DNA of 64,000 bases from contig NZ_BMZN01000001.1 in NCBI RefSeq assembly GCF_014652815.1, forward strand, positions 188,718 through 252,717. The letters run 5' to 3'. This document shows, piece by piece, positions 27,889 to 37,804 of the stretch. Source of the DNA: Alcaligenes pakistanensis. Its GTDB lineage: Bacteria; Pseudomonadota; Gammaproteobacteria; Burkholderiales; Burkholderiaceae_B. The stretch's first letter is position 1, and every line of letters begins with the position of its first letter. Both the position numbers and the translations under genes were made by a program. The notes under the pieces were generated by a model, which was given only the letters and a program-made list of their open reading frames with translations, searched no databases and had not been told where the DNA came from.

Positions 27889-29352
27889 TTATTCCGGCGC
27901 TGTCCCGGCGTCCTGGGCCTTTGTTTCAGGCTTGACAGTTTCTGCTGTCCAGCCACCACCCAAAGCCTTGTACAACTCCACCCGGTTCATCAGGGAATTC
28001 AAACCCGTTTGAATATAGGCTTGACGAGTGCTGTACAGGCTGACTTCAGCCGTTTGCACCTGCAAGAAACTGTCTATACCCACTTCGTAACGCAGCTTGG
28101 CCAGACGCAGACCTTCGCTGGCGGCCTGATCAACCGCTTGCAAAGCATCAATCTGCTGACCATAGGTGGCTTCGCCCGCCAGAGCGTCGGCCACTTCACG
28201 GAAGGCCACCTGAATGGTCTTCTCGTATTCGCTGATGGCGATATCACGACGAGCCTCGGCCAGATCCAGATTGGCCCAGGTGCTGCCTGAGAGCAGCGGC
28301 ATCGTAATTTGTGGCTGGAATTGCCAGTAACGGTTACCCGAACTGAACAGCCCCCCCATCTCGGGGCTCATGAAACCCAACAAACCTGTCAAGCTCAGAC
28401 GTGGGAAGAAGGCAGCTCGGGCGGCACCGATGTTGTAGTTGGAACCACGCAGAACGTGCTCGGCAGCCACAATATCAGGACGACGTTCCAGCAGTTCTGC
28501 CGACAGACCCACGGGCAAGCTGGGCATCAGCTGCGCACGGGTAAATGGCAAGCCGGCCGGCAGGTCGCCAGGGATCTCACTACCCAACAAGACTTGCAAG
28601 GCGTTCAGGGCACGCTGGCGATCCCGCTCCACGGCCTGCATATCAGAAAGCACCGTGTTGTATTGCACTTTGGCCTGATTCAGGTCCAGTGCAGACACCG
28701 TACCTGCATCAAACGAGGATTGCACCAAGCGCAGTGTCTCTTGACGGCTACGCAAGGTACTGGTCATCAGGGCGTGCAGCTCTTCAGCCGTACGCACCTT
28801 AAAGTAGGCTTCGGCGGTACCCGCTACCAGCGCGATATGCGCTGTGAGTTGAGCCTGCTCGGTCGCAAAGAACTGTTCACGAGCCGCGCGAGCCAAATCA
28901 CGGACCCGACCAAAAAAGTCCAGCTCAAAAGCTGTAATACCCACACCCGCCTGATAGGTACGCGTCACCGGAGCGGAATTGGGGCCTGCTGGACGTAGCT
29001 CGGCCGGAGTATGAGTGGCCTGCTGGGCCGCTTGCACACCAATGCTGGGCAACTGGTCACTGCGCGCCACACCGTACATGGCACGTGCTTCTTCGATACG
29101 CTGCGTGGCGATACGCAAGTCGCGGTTGTTTTCCACGGCCTGCTCAATCAGGGCATGCAGACGTGGGTCCGTAAAGAACTCGCGCCAGCCCAGGTCAGCC
29201 ACCTGCCCCGCATCCGCCTGGCCCTGCTGGGCCAGAGGGAATTGCGCGGGCACAGGAGCGTCGGGCCGTTCATACTTGGGCGCCAGCGAGCAAGCCGACA
29301 AGGCAAACGCCACAGCCAGCACCAAGGGGCTACGTAAAAACATGCTAGACAT
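27889..29352 (-). CDS. RND efflux outer-membrane factor, NodT/OprM family lipoprotein
   Basis: Trimeric outer-membrane channel of a tripartite efflux pump. The 487 residues start with a lipoprotein signal (LALSAC-type lipobox: FALSAC near residue 21), then two repeated outer-membrane efflux domains (about 60-260 and 280-460). The PKYERPDAPVP segment after the lipid-modified Cys is typical of OprM-type factors. Its ATG overlaps the RND pump stop (TGATG), a classical coupled start. It is the last gene of the three-gene pump operon. Confidence 0.95.
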   Translation of the reverse strand: MSSMFLRSPLVLAVAFALSACSLAPKYERPDAPVPAQFPLAQQGQADAGQVADLGWREFFTDPRLHALIEQAVENNRDLRIATQRIEEARAMYGVARSDQLPSIGVQAAQQATHTPAELRPAGPNSAPVTRTYQAGVGITAFELDFFGRVRDLARAAREQFFATEQAQLTAHIALVAGTAEAYFKVRTAEELHALMTSTLRSRQETLRLVQSSFDAGTVSALDLNQAKVQYNTVLSDMQAVERDRQRALNALQVLLGSEIPGDLPAGLPFTRAQLMPSLPVGLSAELLERRPDIVAAEHVLRGSNYNIGAARAAFFPRLSLTGLLGFMSPEMGGLFSSGNRYWQFQPQITMPLLSGSTWANLDLAEARRDIAISEYEKTIQVAFREVADALAGEATYGQQIDALQAVDQAASEGLRLAKLRYEVGIDSFLQVQTAEVSLYSTRQAYIQTGLNSLMNRVELYKALGGGWTAETVKPETKAQDAGTAPE

Positions 29353-32300
29353 CAGTGCTGTCCTCCTTGCGAACCGGCTTCTTGCGCACCTTGCTTGGCC
29401 AGTTCTTCCTCATGCAATTTAGCGGCTTCGCCAAACAGACGAGGTTTGGTTTTAAAGAGCTTGAGGATGACGACAAAGAAGGTCGGTACCATCAAGACAG
29501 CCAGCGGTGTTGCGGCCAACATCCCACCCAACACACCCAGACCAACCGCGTTCTGGCTGGCGGCACCTGCGCCAGAGGAGGTAGCCAAAGGCACCACACC
29601 CAGCACGAAGGCGAAGGAGGTCATCAAAATAGGACGGAAACGCAAGCGGGAGGCTTCCAATGTTGCATCGATCAGGGTTGCACCCCGTGCGTAGGCATCC
29701 TTGGCGAACTCCACAATCAGAATCGCGTTCTTGGCTGAGAGGCCAATCACCGTCACGATACCCACCTGGAAGTACACGTCGTTAGGCATACCCAGACCGG
29801 ATACAAGCAAGACCGAACCCAGCATACCCAGTGGCACAGCCAGCATCACGGACAGCGGGATAGCCCAGCTTTCGTACAAGGCTGCCAGCAGCATGAACAC
29901 CACCAGAATCGCCAGACCCATCAAGATCCCGGACTGACCTGCAGCCTGACGTTCCTGATAAGACAGACCGGTCCAGTCCACACCCAAGCCGTTAGGCAAT
30001 TGCTTCATCAGGTTTTCCATCTCGATCATGGCTTCACCCGAGGTGTAGCCAGGCGCCGGACCACCACTGATACGCACGGACTCGTAGCTGTTGTAGCGCA
30101 CGATCTGCACAGGACCCTGTTCGGTCGTCTGCGTCACGAAAGCGGACAACGGCACCATTTTGCCATCGCTGTTGCGAGCGTTCAGCTTCAGTACATCGTC
30201 GATGGTCATGCGGTATGGCGCATCGGCTTGTACCCAGACACTCTGCACCCGGCCCTGGTTGGTGAATTTACCAACAAAGGAAGAGCCCAAAGCGCCACCA
30301 ATCAAGGCCGAGGCTTCACTAAAGTTCACACCCAATGCAGCGGCTTTGTCGCGGTCGATTTCCAGACGGATCTGTTTGCCCGGTCCCAAGCCTGTGATAC
30401 GCACGCTCTGCGGATCAAACACAGGGCTTTGCTTGGCCAGACCCAGCAACTGGTCGGCTGCCGCCATCAGCGCATCATGCCCCAAGCCCCCCCGATCTTC
30501 CAGACGCATATCAATACCCGAGGAGTTACCCAGAGCAGAAATAGCCGGTGGCACAATCGCAATCACCATCGAGTCTGGCAAACCAAACAGCAGCTGACCC
30601 ATGGCTTTGCCGGAAATAGCCTGAGCCGAGTTTTCCTTGCCTTTGCGCTCGTTGAAATCCTTCAAGGGCACAAACGCGATAGCCGAGTTCAAACCACTAC
30701 CGTTAAAGCTGAAACCCTGAACGGCAATGATGTTTTCGACCTGAGGCTGCTCTTTAAAGTAGTCCTCGACCTTGGAGATGGTTTCAATCGTACGGTTAGC
30801 GGTTGAACCGGCAGGCAGCTCGATATTGGCAATCACGTAACCCTGATCTTCCTCGGGCAAGAACGCGGTTGGCATACGCATGTACAAGAAACCCAGCACC
30901 AGCACCATGATCAGGTAGATGAACATCATCCGCCCGCCACGACGCAGTGTTTTGCCTACAAAGCTTTCGTAGCCATTAGTGGTACGGGTAAAGGCGCGGT
31001 TAAACCAGCCAAAGAAACCACGCTTGGTTTCGTGATGGCCTTTAGGAATAGGTTTCAACAAGGTCGCGCACAGGGCTGGCGTGAAGGTCAGTGCCAAAAA
31101 GCCCGAGAAGGCAATCGACACAGCCATGGCCACCGAGAACTGGCGGTAAATAACACCGACCGAACCCGCCATAAAGGCCAGGGGCAAGAACACCGCCGAC
31201 AGCACCAAGGTAATACCGACAATCGCGCCACTAATCTGTGGCATGGCTTTCTTGGTTGCTTCTTTAGGCGAAATCCCCTCTTCCACCATGATCCGTTCGA
31301 CGTTCTCCACCACCACGATCGCGTCGTCCACCAAAATACCAATAGCCAGCACCATCGCGAACATGGTGAGCACGTTCACAGACATGCCCAGCACCTGCAT
31401 CACCGCGAATGCGCCCAAGATAGCCACAGGCACAACCAAAGCAGGAATCAGGGTGTAGCGTACATTTTGCAGAAACACATACATCACGATGAACACCAGC
31501 ACCATCGCTTCCAGCAAGGTGTACACCACCTGGGTGATGGACTTCTCCACGTAGGGAGAGGTGTCGTAGGGAATGTCGTAACGGATATTTTCCGGGAAGA
31601 ACTCGGCCAGCTTCTCCATCTCGACTTTAATGGCCGCCGCTGTGTCCAACGCATTCGCTTCAGGCAGCAAGGAAATAGCAAATGCAGCCGTCGGCTTACT
31701 GTTCAAGCGAGCACCGAACTGATAGTTGTCCGCCCCCACTTCAACACGTGCCACATCCTTGATACGCACTGTAGAGCCGTCAGCTTGCGAGCGCAGAATG
31801 ATATTTTCAAACTCTTTAACGGTTTGCAGCTGACCATTCACCGTGATCGGGGCAGCGACACGCTGGCTGTCCTGATTAGGGGGGCCACCCAAAATGCCAG
31901 CCGACACCAACATGTTTTGCTGGCGAATTGCCGTCGTGACGTCCGATGGGCTCATTTGATAGCCCACCAGCTTGGCAGGATCCAGCCAAACACGCATGGC
32001 TCGACCCGCTGCAAACAGCTGGAAACGCGCCACGCCGGGAACACGAGAAATCGTGTTCTTAATGTTGCGTTCGATGTAATCCGCCAAGGCCGTCTGATCC
32101 AGACTGCCATCCGTCGAGGACAGGGTCACTACCTGCAAGAAGCCTGTACTGGACTGCTCAACGTGCAAGCCCTGCTCCATCACCGCTGTCGGCAAGGACG
32201 CGGTAATGTTACTGACCCGGTTCTGGACGTCCACCTGAGCCAAGTCAGGATTGATACCAGGTCGAAAAGTGGCCGTAATTTCGGTCGAGCCGTAGGAGTC

Positions 32301-32546
32301 ACTGACGGACTCGTAATACAGCAGACCCTTGGCGCCGTTTAACTGATCCTCGATCACACTGGCCACGGTACTGGCGACGTCTTCTGCTGTCGCGCCAGGA
32401 TAAGTAGCCCGGATGGTGACCGAGGGAGGTGCCACATCGGGATACTGCGCTACGGGCATATTGGGCAAAGCCAATAAGCCAAATAGCGTGATCGCCAAGG
32501 CAACGACCCATGCAAAGATGGGCCTTTCAATAAAAAACTGAGGCAT
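29352..32546 (-). CDS. RND multidrug efflux permease (AcrB/MexB family, HAE1)
   Basis: A 1064-residue proton-driven inner-membrane pump expelling hydrophobic and amphiphilic drugs. It starts MPQFFIERPIFAWVVALAITLFGLLALPNMPVAQYP, the HAE1 signature. The proton-relay residues are present: two Asp in GILVDDAIVVVENVERIM and Lys in GLSAKNAILIVEFAKD. Twelve helices and two large periplasmic loops fit. It lies 5 bases after the adaptor gene. Which drugs are exported cannot be told from the sequence. Confidence 0.97.
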   Translation of the reverse strand: MPQFFIERPIFAWVVALAITLFGLLALPNMPVAQYPDVAPPSVTIRATYPGATAEDVASTVASVIEDQLNGAKGLLYYESVSDSYGSTEITATFRPGINPDLAQVDVQNRVSNITASLPTAVMEQGLHVEQSSTGFLQVVTLSSTDGSLDQTALADYIERNIKNTISRVPGVARFQLFAAGRAMRVWLDPAKLVGYQMSPSDVTTAIRQQNMLVSAGILGGPPNQDSQRVAAPITVNGQLQTVKEFENIILRSQADGSTVRIKDVARVEVGADNYQFGARLNSKPTAAFAISLLPEANALDTAAAIKVEMEKLAEFFPENIRYDIPYDTSPYVEKSITQVVYTLLEAMVLVFIVMYVFLQNVRYTLIPALVVPVAILGAFAVMQVLGMSVNVLTMFAMVLAIGILVDDAIVVVENVERIMVEEGISPKEATKKAMPQISGAIVGITLVLSAVFLPLAFMAGSVGVIYRQFSVAMAVSIAFSGFLALTFTPALCATLLKPIPKGHHETKRGFFGWFNRAFTRTTNGYESFVGKTLRRGGRMMFIYLIMVLVLGFLYMRMPTAFLPEEDQGYVIANIELPAGSTANRTIETISKVEDYFKEQPQVENIIAVQGFSFNGSGLNSAIAFVPLKDFNERKGKENSAQAISGKAMGQLLFGLPDSMVIAIVPPAISALGNSSGIDMRLEDRGGLGHDALMAAADQLLGLAKQSPVFDPQSVRITGLGPGKQIRLEIDRDKAAALGVNFSEASALIGGALGSSFVGKFTNQGRVQSVWVQADAPYRMTIDDVLKLNARNSDGKMVPLSAFVTQTTEQGPVQIVRYNSYESVRISGGPAPGYTSGEAMIEMENLMKQLPNGLGVDWTGLSYQERQAAGQSGILMGLAILVVFMLLAALYESWAIPLSVMLAVPLGMLGSVLLVSGLGMPNDVYFQVGIVTVIGLSAKNAILIVEFAKDAYARGATLIDATLEASRLRFRPILMTSFAFVLGVVPLATSSGAGAASQNAVGLGVLGGMLAATPLAVLMVPTFFVVILKLFKTKPRLFGEAAKLHEEELAKQGAQEAGSQGGQH

Positions 32547-32551
32547 GTCGC

Positions 32552-33790
32552 TTACTCGCTAGACTTGGCTTCGGTTGGCTCAGCAGCGGCGGCTGGTTCC
32601 TGTGCGGGGGCCTCAGCAGCATCCGATGCACCAGCTGGCTGCTTGCCCTTCCAAGGAATTGTCTGAACAGGAGCGCCGGGACGAATTTTCTGGAAGCCCT
32701 CGACAACAATCTGGTCGCCGGCTTGCAGGCCTTTGTTGACCACATATTGACCATGGCTTTCAGGTCCCAACACAACGGGAACGGATTGAGCTTTTTCTTC
32801 ACGTACCACATACAGGTTGGAAGCACCGTCCGAGGTGTATTGAACGGCTTGTGCAGGCACCAGCAAGGCATCCGGAATCACCCCTTGCTCCAGACGCAGG
32901 CGCACATACATACCTGGCAAAAGGATTTCATCGGGGTTCGGAAATACGGCACGCAAGGTAACTTGCGATGTAGACGGATCGACGCTGACACCACTGAACA
33001 GCAAGACACCTTCCTGATCGTAGTTCGAGCCATCTTCCAGCACAGCCGTGGCTTTGGCCTGGGCTTCACCAGCGGAGGTCAGGCTGCCATCAGCCATGGC
33101 GCGACGCAATTGGGTCAGTTCGGCCGTAGAACGGGTCACGTCCACATAGACTCGATCCAGCTGCTGCACAGTGGCCATATGAGTTGCATTGGCCGCCGAC
33201 ACCAAAGCACCTTCCGTAATCAGGGATCGGCCGATACGACCCGCGACGGGCGAGACAATTTTGGTGTAACCCAAATCAATATTGGCACTTTCCAGGGTCG
33301 CTTGTGCCGCTGCAATAGCCGCATCCGCCTGCATGGCGCGCGCCTTGGCGTTATCGTAATCCTGGCGTGAAACGGCGTTTTCCTTAATCAGGCGCTCGTA
33401 ACGTTGGGCCAGCTGTTTGGCGCTTTGCGCGTCAGCCTGGGCGTTTTTCAATTGAGCCGCGGCCTGATTGCGAACCGCACGGTAGGGAGCCGCATCAATC
33501 GTAAACAAGAGCTGGTCTTGTTTGATATCAGCACCCTGCTCGAAATTAATTTCTTCCACAATCCCAGACACGCGGGCACGAATCTGCGCATCCTTGATTG
33601 CTTCGACTCGTCCAGGCAGCTCGGAGAACAACTCGGTAGAGGTCGGTTGGACGGTAATCACACTGACTGGGACCTTCATCCCGCCGGCCTGAGCTTGAGG
33701 CTCTTTATTGCCGCAAGCGGCGAGCAGAACCAGGGAAGAGAAGGCAGCAATGCGAAACGGCTGCCGACCCAGCAAGCTTTTAAATGACAT
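32552..33790 (-). CDS. RND efflux periplasmic adaptor (membrane fusion protein) lipoprotein
   Basis: Adaptor joining the RND pump and the outer-membrane channel. The 412 residues start with a lipoprotein signal ending LVLLAACG. A beta-barrel/lipoyl half (PGRVEAIKDAQIRARVSGIVEEINFEQGADIK), a coiled-coil hairpin (about 95-165) and the second lipoyl half (YTKIVSPVAGRIGRSLITEG) follow. The C-terminal tail is Ala/Pro/Glu-rich. The ATG at 33790 with CAGGAGTTCTTC upstream is preferred over one 27 bases earlier. First gene of the pump operon; no adjacent TetR or LysR regulator was found. Confidence 0.95.
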   Translation of the reverse strand: MSFKSLLGRQPFRIAAFSSLVLLAACGNKEPQAQAGGMKVPVSVITVQPTSTELFSELPGRVEAIKDAQIRARVSGIVEEINFEQGADIKQDQLLFTIDAAPYRAVRNQAAAQLKNAQADAQSAKQLAQRYERLIKENAVSRQDYDNAKARAMQADAAIAAAQATLESANIDLGYTKIVSPVAGRIGRSLITEGALVSAANATHMATVQQLDRVYVDVTRSTAELTQLRRAMADGSLTSAGEAQAKATAVLEDGSNYDQEGVLLFSGVSVDPSTSQVTLRAVFPNPDEILLPGMYVRLRLEQGVIPDALLVPAQAVQYTSDGASNLYVVREEKAQSVPVVLGPESHGQYVVNKGLQAGDQIVVEGFQKIRPGAPVQTIPWKGKQPAGASDAAEAPAQEPAAAAEPTEAKSSE

Positions 33791-33820
33791 GAAGAACTCC
33801 TGAGCTAAGCGTTGCATGGG

Positions 33821-33837
33821 AGTTTAACGCTTAAACT
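33821..33837. promoter_or_regulatory. Perfect palindrome upstream of the RND pump
   Basis: AGTTTAACGCTTAAACT is a perfect 17-bp palindrome (7-base arms, 3-base centre) starting 30 bases upstream of the adaptor start. It resembles an operator for a dimeric repressor such as a TetR-family protein, but no such gene is adjacent. The rest of 33838-34040 shows no gene. Confidence 0.45.
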
Positions 33838-34040
33838 GACTGGATTGTATGGTTTGGACAAGCAGCAAGTATATGTCGAAAAAGCTCAACTCAAACAGCA
33901 AAATTTGCGATGAGACTCGTTTCGGTCTTGCCATCACTGGGTGACAACGATTAGCCAGCTACCCCCCTGCCTCTGCCCCGTCGTCTGCCCCTGTCGAAAG
34001 AACACGTATTATCATATACCTAGGGTTTTTTGAATATAAA

Positions 34041-34076
34041 AAAACCGCGTTTAACCCCTAGAGTTCACGCGGTTTT
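34041..34076. terminator. Bidirectional-type terminator after the ABC importer
   Basis: A perfect 10-bp stem (34041-34050 with 34067-34076) is flanked by A/T runs. On the minus strand it is followed by seven T. It ends the ABC transporter operon, 22 bases after the ATPase stop. Confidence 0.8.
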
Positions 34077-34097
34077 CCAGATCCGGAATAGACCTTT

Positions 34098-34892
34098 CTA
34101 GCCAAGCAACAAACTATCGTCGGCTAGTGTTTCACCCCGCACCCGCTCGAACATCTCCAGCAAGTCCCTCACATCCAGTCCTTGGCGTTGTTCGCCACTA
34201 ACGTCCAGAACCACTTTGCCTTGATGCAGCATCACCGTGCGGTCACCCACATCCAGAGCCTGACGCATGCTGTGTGTCACCATCATGGTGGTCAGGCCAC
34301 CTTCACGCACAATACGGTTCGTCAGTTTCAATACAAAGTCAGCCGTACGTGGGTCCAAGGCGGCCGTGTGTTCGTCGAGCAGCAAAATCTTGGATGGACG
34401 CAAGGCCGCCATTAATAAGCTGACGGCTTGACGTTGGCCGCCAGACAGCAAACCAATACGGTCTGTCAGCCGGTTTTCCAGGCCCAGGCCCAAGGTTTCC
34501 AGACGCTCGGCAAATTCTGCACGCATGGAGTGGCGCACGGCGCGGCTCAAACCACGGCGGCTGCCACGGCATGTGGCCAAGGCCATGTTCTCTTCAATAG
34601 TCAGATCTTCACAGGTGCCAGCCATCGGGTCCTGAAACACACGCGCCACCCAGTTGGCACGCTCCCATACCGGGCGACGGGTGACGTCCACGTTGTCGAT
34701 CAGGATATGACCGTCATCAATAGACTGATCGCCCGAGATTGCATTCAGAAAAGTGGACTTACCCGCGCCGTTGGAACCAATCACGGTCACAAACTGCCCT
34801 TCTGGAATAGTCAGGGACAGGCCACGCAGCGCGCGGGTTTCAATCGGTGTGCCTGGATTAAAGGTCAGGCACAGGTCTTTAGCTTCCAACAT
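34098..34892 (-). CDS. ABC transporter ATP-binding protein
   Basis: A 264-residue ATPase of a small-molecule importer. Walker A GSNGAGKSTFLN (about 38-49), signature LSGGQRQAVSLLMAAL, Walker B ILLLDEHTAALDP and the switch His in MVTHSMRQAL are all present. The LLLDEHTAALDP version is typical of the importers that use a PF04392-type receptor, as here. Its ATG overlaps the permease stop (TAATG). Third gene in order receptor-permease-ATPase. Confidence 0.93.
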   Translation of the reverse strand: MLEAKDLCLTFNPGTPIETRALRGLSLTIPEGQFVTVIGSNGAGKSTFLNAISGDQSIDDGHILIDNVDVTRRPVWERANWVARVFQDPMAGTCEDLTIEENMALATCRGSRRGLSRAVRHSMRAEFAERLETLGLGLENRLTDRIGLLSGGQRQAVSLLMAALRPSKILLLDEHTAALDPRTADFVLKLTNRIVREGGLTTMMVTHSMRQALDVGDRTVMLHQGKVVLDVSGEQRQGLDVRDLLEMFERVRGETLADDSLLLG

Positions 34893-35788
34893 TACTGGGC
34901 CCCCTTCTGTTTACGTGCACGCTTTTTCTTGAGCAAGGGAATAACCAGCGCCACCGTGACCAGCAAAGCGGTTACCAAGTTCAGGTCCTGAGCTTTCAGA
35001 CCGATAGCATCGGCATTCAAGGCCAGAGCAATAAAGAAGCGATACAAGATAGCGCCCAGCACCACGGCCAAGGTCGCATAGAACAGTTTGCGGGCCGGCA
35101 AAATACTTTCACCCACAATGACCGCGGCCAGACCAATCACAATGGTGCCGATGCCCATGGAGATATCCGCACCACCTTGCGATTGTGCAAACAAGGCACC
35201 GGCCAAGGCCACCAACGCGTTGGAAATTGCCATACCCAGCAAGAGCATATTGCCCGTTGCTACACCTTGGGCACGTGCCATACGAGCATTGGCGCCAGTC
35301 GCACGCATGGCCAAACCGGTTTGTGTACCAAAGAACCAATCCAGCGCCAGCTTGGCGGCCAGGACCAGGGCGATCAGCAACAAGGGACGCGCAATATAGT
35401 CCGCAATGGACTCAGGCTGCAGAATCGTGAAAACCGTAGGTTCCATAATCAAGGGCACATTAGGGCGACCCATAATGCGCAGATTGATGGAATACAAGGC
35501 GATCATCATCAGGATACTGGCCAGCAGATCCATGATTTTCAGACGTACATTCAGCCAGCCGGTAATCGTGCCTGCAACGGCGCCGGCAAAGGTAGCTACA
35601 ACGGTAGCCAGGAAGGGATCATTGCCTTGGCTGATCAGGATGGCGGCAACGGCCCCACCCAAAGGAAAACTGCCATCGACCGTCAGGTCGGGAAATCGCA
35701 AGATGCGAAAAGAGATCAGAACACCCAGAGCAACCAGTCCGAAAATCAGACCAATCTCCAGGGCCCCCCACATTGAATAAATAGACAT
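34892..35788 (-). CDS. ABC transporter permease (branched-chain amino-acid permease type)
   Basis: A 298-residue inner-membrane permease of the LivH/LivM-related class, with about eight or nine hydrophobic segments and a basic C-terminus (KKKRARKQKGAQ). The central segment GLAMRATGANARMARAQGV is the conserved cytoplasmic loop contacting the ATPase. It lies 79 bases after the receptor gene and overlaps the ATPase start by one base. It forms an importer with its neighbours. Confidence 0.92.
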   Translation of the reverse strand: MSIYSMWGALEIGLIFGLVALGVLISFRILRFPDLTVDGSFPLGGAVAAILISQGNDPFLATVVATFAGAVAGTITGWLNVRLKIMDLLASILMMIALYSINLRIMGRPNVPLIMEPTVFTILQPESIADYIARPLLLIALVLAAKLALDWFFGTQTGLAMRATGANARMARAQGVATGNMLLLGMAISNALVALAGALFAQSQGGADISMGIGTIVIGLAAVIVGESILPARKLFYATLAVVLGAILYRFFIALALNADAIGLKAQDLNLVTALLVTVALVIPLLKKKRARKQKGAQ

Positions 35789-35867
35789 ATTGTTGGACGT
35801 CTAGGATACAAAAGAAACAGGCGGGCAGCTTGTGGCAACCCACCTGCAAGAAGCAGTCAGATCAGGC

Positions 35868-36836
35868 TTATTCGACGATTTTTTTAGCGGACTTTACGAA
35901 GTCCTCGTTAAGCGAAACGCCTTGGCGCTTGGCAGCGCCAGGATTGACATACAGTTCCAGATTGCTGCTGGTCTCAGAAGCCATATCACCAGGCTTTTCG
36001 CCCTTCAGAATACGGACGACTTGCTGACCGGTTTGCAGACCCAGGTCGTAGTAGTTCACGCCCAAAGCAGCGATGGCACCACGGGCCACACTGTCAGTGT
36101 CCGAGGCAATCAAAGGCACCTTAGCGTCGTTGCCGACTTTGACCAGGGACTCGTAAGCCGACACTACGTTGTTATCCGTATTGGTGTAGATGACATCAAC
36201 CTTGCCCACCAGACTACGGGCTGCAGCGCCCACGTCTACCGTACGGGGAGCAGTGGCTTCGACCAGGGTCATGCCGTGCTGGGGCAGCAGCTCTTTCATC
36301 TGCTTGACCACGACAGCGGAGTTGGCCTCGCCAGGGTTGTAAACCATACCGACGCGCTTGGCCTCCGGCACGACTTTCTTGATCAGATCGATTTGGGCTT
36401 CCAGCGCCAGAGCGTCGGACACACCCGTTACGTTAGTGCCCGAAGCAGCCATGCTGGGCACCAGATGGGCCACAACGGGATCGGTCACAGCCGAATACAC
36501 CACAGGAATTGTTTTGGTTGCCGACACCACAGCCTGAGCAGAAGGTGTGGAGATAGCCACAATCACGTCAGCCTTGTCACCGACAAACTTCCGGGCAATC
36601 TGGGCAGCAATGGCAGGGTTGCCCTGCGCGGTCTGGAACTGCCACTTGAAGCCGGATGCTTCGTTGTAACCAGCATCGCTCAACGCTTTGTGTACCCCGT
36701 CCTTAATGGCGTCCAAGGCCGGATGTTCCACAATCGACGATACCGATACAGATTGCGCCTGAACCGCGGCGCCCGACATCAATCCCACACAAGCCAAAGC
36801 GGCTGCCACCTGATGCACCGATCTGATCAGCTTCAT
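35868..36836 (-). CDS. ABC transporter substrate-binding protein (PF04392 family, TrpX-like)
   Basis: A 322-residue periplasmic receptor with a cleaved signal peptide (cleavage near AVQA-Q). The mature protein has the family features SIVEHPALDAIKDGVHKAL, VVYSAVTDPV and IYTNTDNNVVSAYESLV. Relatives include the streptococcal tryptophan-linked TrpX, so an aromatic amino acid or a similar ligand is possible, but the ligand is not established. It is the first gene of the importer operon. Confidence 0.9.
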   Translation of the reverse strand: MKLIRSVHQVAAALACVGLMSGAAVQAQSVSVSSIVEHPALDAIKDGVHKALSDAGYNEASGFKWQFQTAQGNPAIAAQIARKFVGDKADVIVAISTPSAQAVVSATKTIPVVYSAVTDPVVAHLVPSMAASGTNVTGVSDALALEAQIDLIKKVVPEAKRVGMVYNPGEANSAVVVKQMKELLPQHGMTLVEATAPRTVDVGAAARSLVGKVDVIYTNTDNNVVSAYESLVKVGNDAKVPLIASDTDSVARGAIAALGVNYYDLGLQTGQQVVRILKGEKPGDMASETSSNLELYVNPGAAKRQGVSLNEDFVKSAKKIVE

Positions 36837-36935
36837 CCAATACTCCTTAGATGCAAAAAAAACGAAAATTTTAGGTTTTAAGTCTAACGCGAACAGCAGG
36901 ACTTTGCCCCTTGAGGTAATCCCTGCCCCGACAGT

Positions 36936-37697
36936 TTATTGGTCCTGCATCTGACGACGGAAGGACAATAATTCCCGAGCCCAACGTGTAGCCGGCAAAC
37001 CATAATCAGCCTGCACGTGTTCAGCCCGGTTGAGCAACTCTCCCGCAGTCATCTCCAGCGTACTGCCCTTAAATGCCAAGACCACCTGATTGCCCTCATC
37101 CATCTCGGGCAACAGCAGCACTTTGCCGTTAAAGGCTTCACGGATATTGTCGATATTACGTTTGAAACTGGGATGCGCACCAAACAGATTGACGGTCATA
37201 ATGCCGTCGTCCTCCAGCACCGCACGGCAGTCCTGATAAAACTCCAGACTGTCGCGCACTGGACCTTCGGCATGGGCATCGTACAAATCTACCATCAAGG
37301 CCCGATACTGACTGTGCTGCTCGCTGTCCTGCACCCAAACGCCCGCGTCAGCCTGATCAATCAGGGAGCGGGAACTGCGAGGCAGGCGGAAAAATGCGTG
37401 GCACATGCCAATCACAGACGGGTTCCATTCCACGGTCTGGACTTCACAACTGGTTTGCTTCAAGCAAAAGCGCAGCAAAGAGCCCGCCCCCAGCCCCAGA
37501 ATGGCCAGTTTTTGTTCGGGCTTGGGATCATCTGTAAACAACAGCCAGGCCATCATCTGCTGGGTATAGGCCAGGACCAATTCAGCAGGTTTGCGAATGC
37601 GCATGGCGCCTTGAATCCACTCCGTCCCAAAATGCAGATAACGGATACCTTCGCTTTCAGACAATGTGGGGCTATCGTCCCCCTGTTCACCAGCCAT
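36936..37697 (-). CDS. Spermidine synthase-like methyltransferase-fold protein
   Basis: A 253-residue protein related to polyamine aminopropyltransferases. It lacks their N-terminal beta domain and goes almost directly into the Rossmann fold, with GLGAGSLLRF in place of GGGDG and VEWNPSVIGMC for the acidic nucleotide site. The expected catalytic DxxDP segment reads MVDLYDAHAEGP. Synthesis of spermidine is therefore doubtful; such proteins are often annotated as spermidine synthase without proof. It stands alone between two other transcription units. Confidence 0.75.
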   Translation of the reverse strand: MAGEQGDDSPTLSESEGIRYLHFGTEWIQGAMRIRKPAELVLAYTQQMMAWLLFTDDPKPEQKLAILGLGAGSLLRFCLKQTSCEVQTVEWNPSVIGMCHAFFRLPRSSRSLIDQADAGVWVQDSEQHSQYRALMVDLYDAHAEGPVRDSLEFYQDCRAVLEDDGIMTVNLFGAHPSFKRNIDNIREAFNGKVLLLPEMDEGNQVVLAFKGSTLEMTAGELLNRAEHVQADYGLPATRWARELLSFRRQMQDQ

Positions 37698-37804
37698 GAA
37701 ACTCTTCCTTGCAAACCAATAAGGCGCCTAAAGCCGGTGAGTACACTCTGACACTGGTCAGAAAGCACGGTACTTAGGTGCAGCCTTACAGACAGAAAAC
37801 ACAT

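Noticed and set aside
31032..32342. A His- and Gln-rich 436-codon open frame opposite the RND pump
   Set aside because: Antisense to the pump gene; the low-complexity composition is that of a complement frame.
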